A DNA stretch of 64,000 nucleotides from positions 248,001 through 312,000 of the forward strand of contig NZ_NIFO01000001.1 of NCBI RefSeq assembly GCF_002233755.1, given 5' to 3'. The notes beneath the pieces were generated by a model. The model was given only the letters and a program-made list of their open reading frames with translations, was not told the origin of the DNA and made no database searches. Position numbers and translations under genes: made by a program. Origin of the DNA: Acinetobacter piscicola (GTDB taxonomy: Bacteria; Pseudomonadota; Gammaproteobacteria; Pseudomonadales; Moraxellaceae). Below, one piece after another: positions 62,613 through 64,000 of the stretch (the first letter of the stretch is position 1; every line of letters starts with the position of its first letter).

Positions 62613-64000
62613 ATGTTTATCATTGCCGGTGCACCCGCACATTCTTCTTTTAAGCAAACACAACTATTAACACGTTTATCGTCTATCAGTTCTGTTCAAT
62701 CAATAGAAAGCCAATGGGTCTATCTGTTTGACCAAGCGCTCAACGAGCAACAACAGCAATCTGCTTCACAGCTATTAAATGACGGAGCAACTTTCCAAGT
62801 TCGTCAGGCTGCAAATGATGAAGTTCAGATTTTAGTGACGCCGCGTGTTGGTACAATTTCGCCGTGGTCATCTAAGGCAACGGATATTTTTGCAAACTGT
62901 AATACACCGATACACCGCCTTGAACGCGGTGTTTTGTTTACTTTAAAAGGTATTTCTAAAATATCTGAAGACGTTAAACAGGTTTTGCATGACCGCATGA
63001 CTGAAAGTGTGTTCAATCAAATTGATGACGCTGTAGCATTATTTTCAGAAACAGCTCCGAAACCGTTGAACTCGATTGATGTTCTTGGTCAAGGTAAAGA
63101 AGCATTGGTTAAAGCCAATTCTGAGTTTGGTTTTGCACTGTCAGACGAAGAAATTGATTATTTAACGGCTGCATTTAATAAATTAGGTCGTAATCCAAAC
63201 GACATCGAATTGATGATGTTTGCTCAAGCAAACTCTGAGCATTGTCGTCATAAAATCTTCGGTTCTGAATGGACAATTGATGGTGAAAAACAACCATTGT
63301 CATTGTTCCAAATGATTAAAAACACCTATAAAGAATCCCCTACAGATGTATTGTCAGCATATAAAGACAATGCTTCAGTGATTGTTGGTTTTGATACACA
63401 ACGTTTCTATCCGAAAAAAGATGAAGCGACAGGTCACCATATTTATAAGTACAAGAGCCAAGCTGCCCACATTTTAATGAAAGTGGAAACGCATAACCAT
63501 CCAACAGCAATTGCACCATTTGCAGGTGCTGCGACAGGTTCAGGTGGTGAAATTCGTGATGAAGGTGCGACAGGGCGTGGTGGTAAACCAAAAGCGGGTT
63601 TAACTGGTTTTACGGTTTCAAACTTAAATATTCCGGGTTTTGAACAACCTTGGGAAGACAATTACGGTAAACCATCTCGTATGGCATCGCCACTTCAAAT
63701 TATGATTGAAGGACCTTTGGGTGGTGCAGCGTTCAATAATGAATTTGGTCGTCCAGCACTCAATGGTTATTTCCGTACTTTTGAGCAAAATGTCAATGGT
63801 GATGTAAAAGGCTTCCATAAGCCAATCATGATTGCGGGTGGTTACGGTAATATTCGTCCTGACCATGTTGAAAAAGATGCGATTCAACCGGGCGATTTAC
63901 TTATTGTTCTCGGTGGTCCTGCAATGCTGATCGGTTTAGGTGGTGGTGCAGCGTCTTCTGTAGATAGCGGTAAATTGGGTGAAAACTTAGATTTTGCATC
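62613..64000 (+). CDS. purL: Phosphoribosylformylglycinamidine synthase, 5' part
   Basis: The open frame from ATG 62613 runs off the right edge (462 codons seen of an expected 1,270-1,280). It begins [20 protein letters not shown] and shows the PurL signatures [56 protein letters not shown] and [20 protein letters not shown]. The large one-chain PurL of gammaproteobacteria makes FGAM from FGAR, glutamine and ATP in purine synthesis. GGAG about 12 bases upstream is rather far from the ATG. The upstream gap should hold the promoter, possibly PurR-type controlled. Confidence 0.95.
   Translation, partial: MFIIAGAPAHSSFKQTQLLTRLSSISSVQSIESQWVYLFDQALNEQQQQSASQLLNDGATFQVRQAANDEVQILVTPRVGTISPWSSKATDIFANCNTPIHRLERGVLFTLKGISKISEDVKQVLHDRMTESVFNQIDDAVALFSETAPKPLNSIDVLGQGKEALVKANSEFGFALSDEEIDYLTAAFNKLGRNPNDIELMMFAQANSEHCRHKIFGSEWTIDGEKQPLSLFQMIKNTYKESPTDVLSAYKDNASVIVGFDTQRFYPKKDEATGHHIYKYKSQAAHILMKVETHNHPTAIAPFAGAATGSGGEIRDEGATGRGGKPKAGLTGFTVSNLNIPGFEQPWEDNYGKPSRMASPLQIMIEGPLGGAAFNNEFGRPALNGYFRTFEQNVNGDVKGFHKPIMIAGGYGNIRPDHVEKDAIQPGDLLIVLGGPAMLIGLGGGAASSVDSGKLGENLDFA

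Overview
The window is about 38% GC chromosomal DNA with the gene content and codon bias of a gammaproteobacterium of the genus Acinetobacter (Moraxellaceae). Supporting signs are a tol-pal operon without ybgF, paired DUF3144 genes, a sigma factor/DUF3619/DUF3106 cassette, hemL next to thiE, a rodA-mltB-rlpA wall cluster, and many short Acinetobacter-type orphan genes. Species cannot be fixed from the sequence alone. Both window edges cut genes: the 3' end of a DAACS symporter on the left and the 5' part of purL on the right.

Layout. 0-8 kb: symporter tail, PhzF-like isomerase, periplasmic M16 protease, ferredoxin-NADP reductase, TrmO, and a CYTH/CHAD protein. 8-17 kb: a second CYTH/CHAD paralogue, a first copy of a dispersed repeat, a DUF962 protein, a LuxR-type regulator, thiE, hemL, an amidohydrolase and two DUF3144 genes. 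17-25 kb: an orphan secreted protein, an MINPP/phytase-like lipoprotein, a second repeat copy, a NemR-like regulator with its oxidoreductase and DUF1304 partners, and a YtcJ-like lipoprotein amidohydrolase. 25-32 kb: rlpA, mltB, rodA and an ABC exporter-queF operon. 32-39 kb: tRNA-Arg(CCG) followed by a small accessory segment, a GAF-GGDEF protein, small orphan genes, a GNAT and a candidate sRNA. 39-48 kb: exonuclease, lipase, glyA, rnk, a MuiA-like protein, a third repeat copy, the sigma cassette, an rRNA/tRNA methyltransferase and fbp. 48-54 kb: ybgC-tolQRA-(TolA-C-like gene)-tolB-pal. 54-64 kb: two arylamine N-acetyltransferases, ruvAB, dgt, a SUKH-like gene, a radical SAM enzyme with a 72-residue peptide gene, a long AT-rich gap and purL.

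Most of the window is housekeeping. The parts that stand out are: (i) a radical SAM/SPASM-like enzyme followed after 21 bp by a small Cys-free, aromatic-poor peptide ending in a Thr/Ile/Val-Gly tail, which may be a RiPP-type pair; (ii) a three-copy, 290-344 bp repeat with 19-bp terminal inverted repeats and internal palindromes but no coding capacity; (iii) a degenerate copy of the tRNA-Arg 3' end 1.7 kb downstream of the tRNA, bracketing a methyltransferase gene; (iv) two adjacent CYTH/CHAD paralogues that have lost complementary halves of their active residues; (v) an intergenic sRNA candidate with a consensus-like promoter, internal stems and an intrinsic terminator.

Function calls come from motif recognition by eye. 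No database search or folding program was run.
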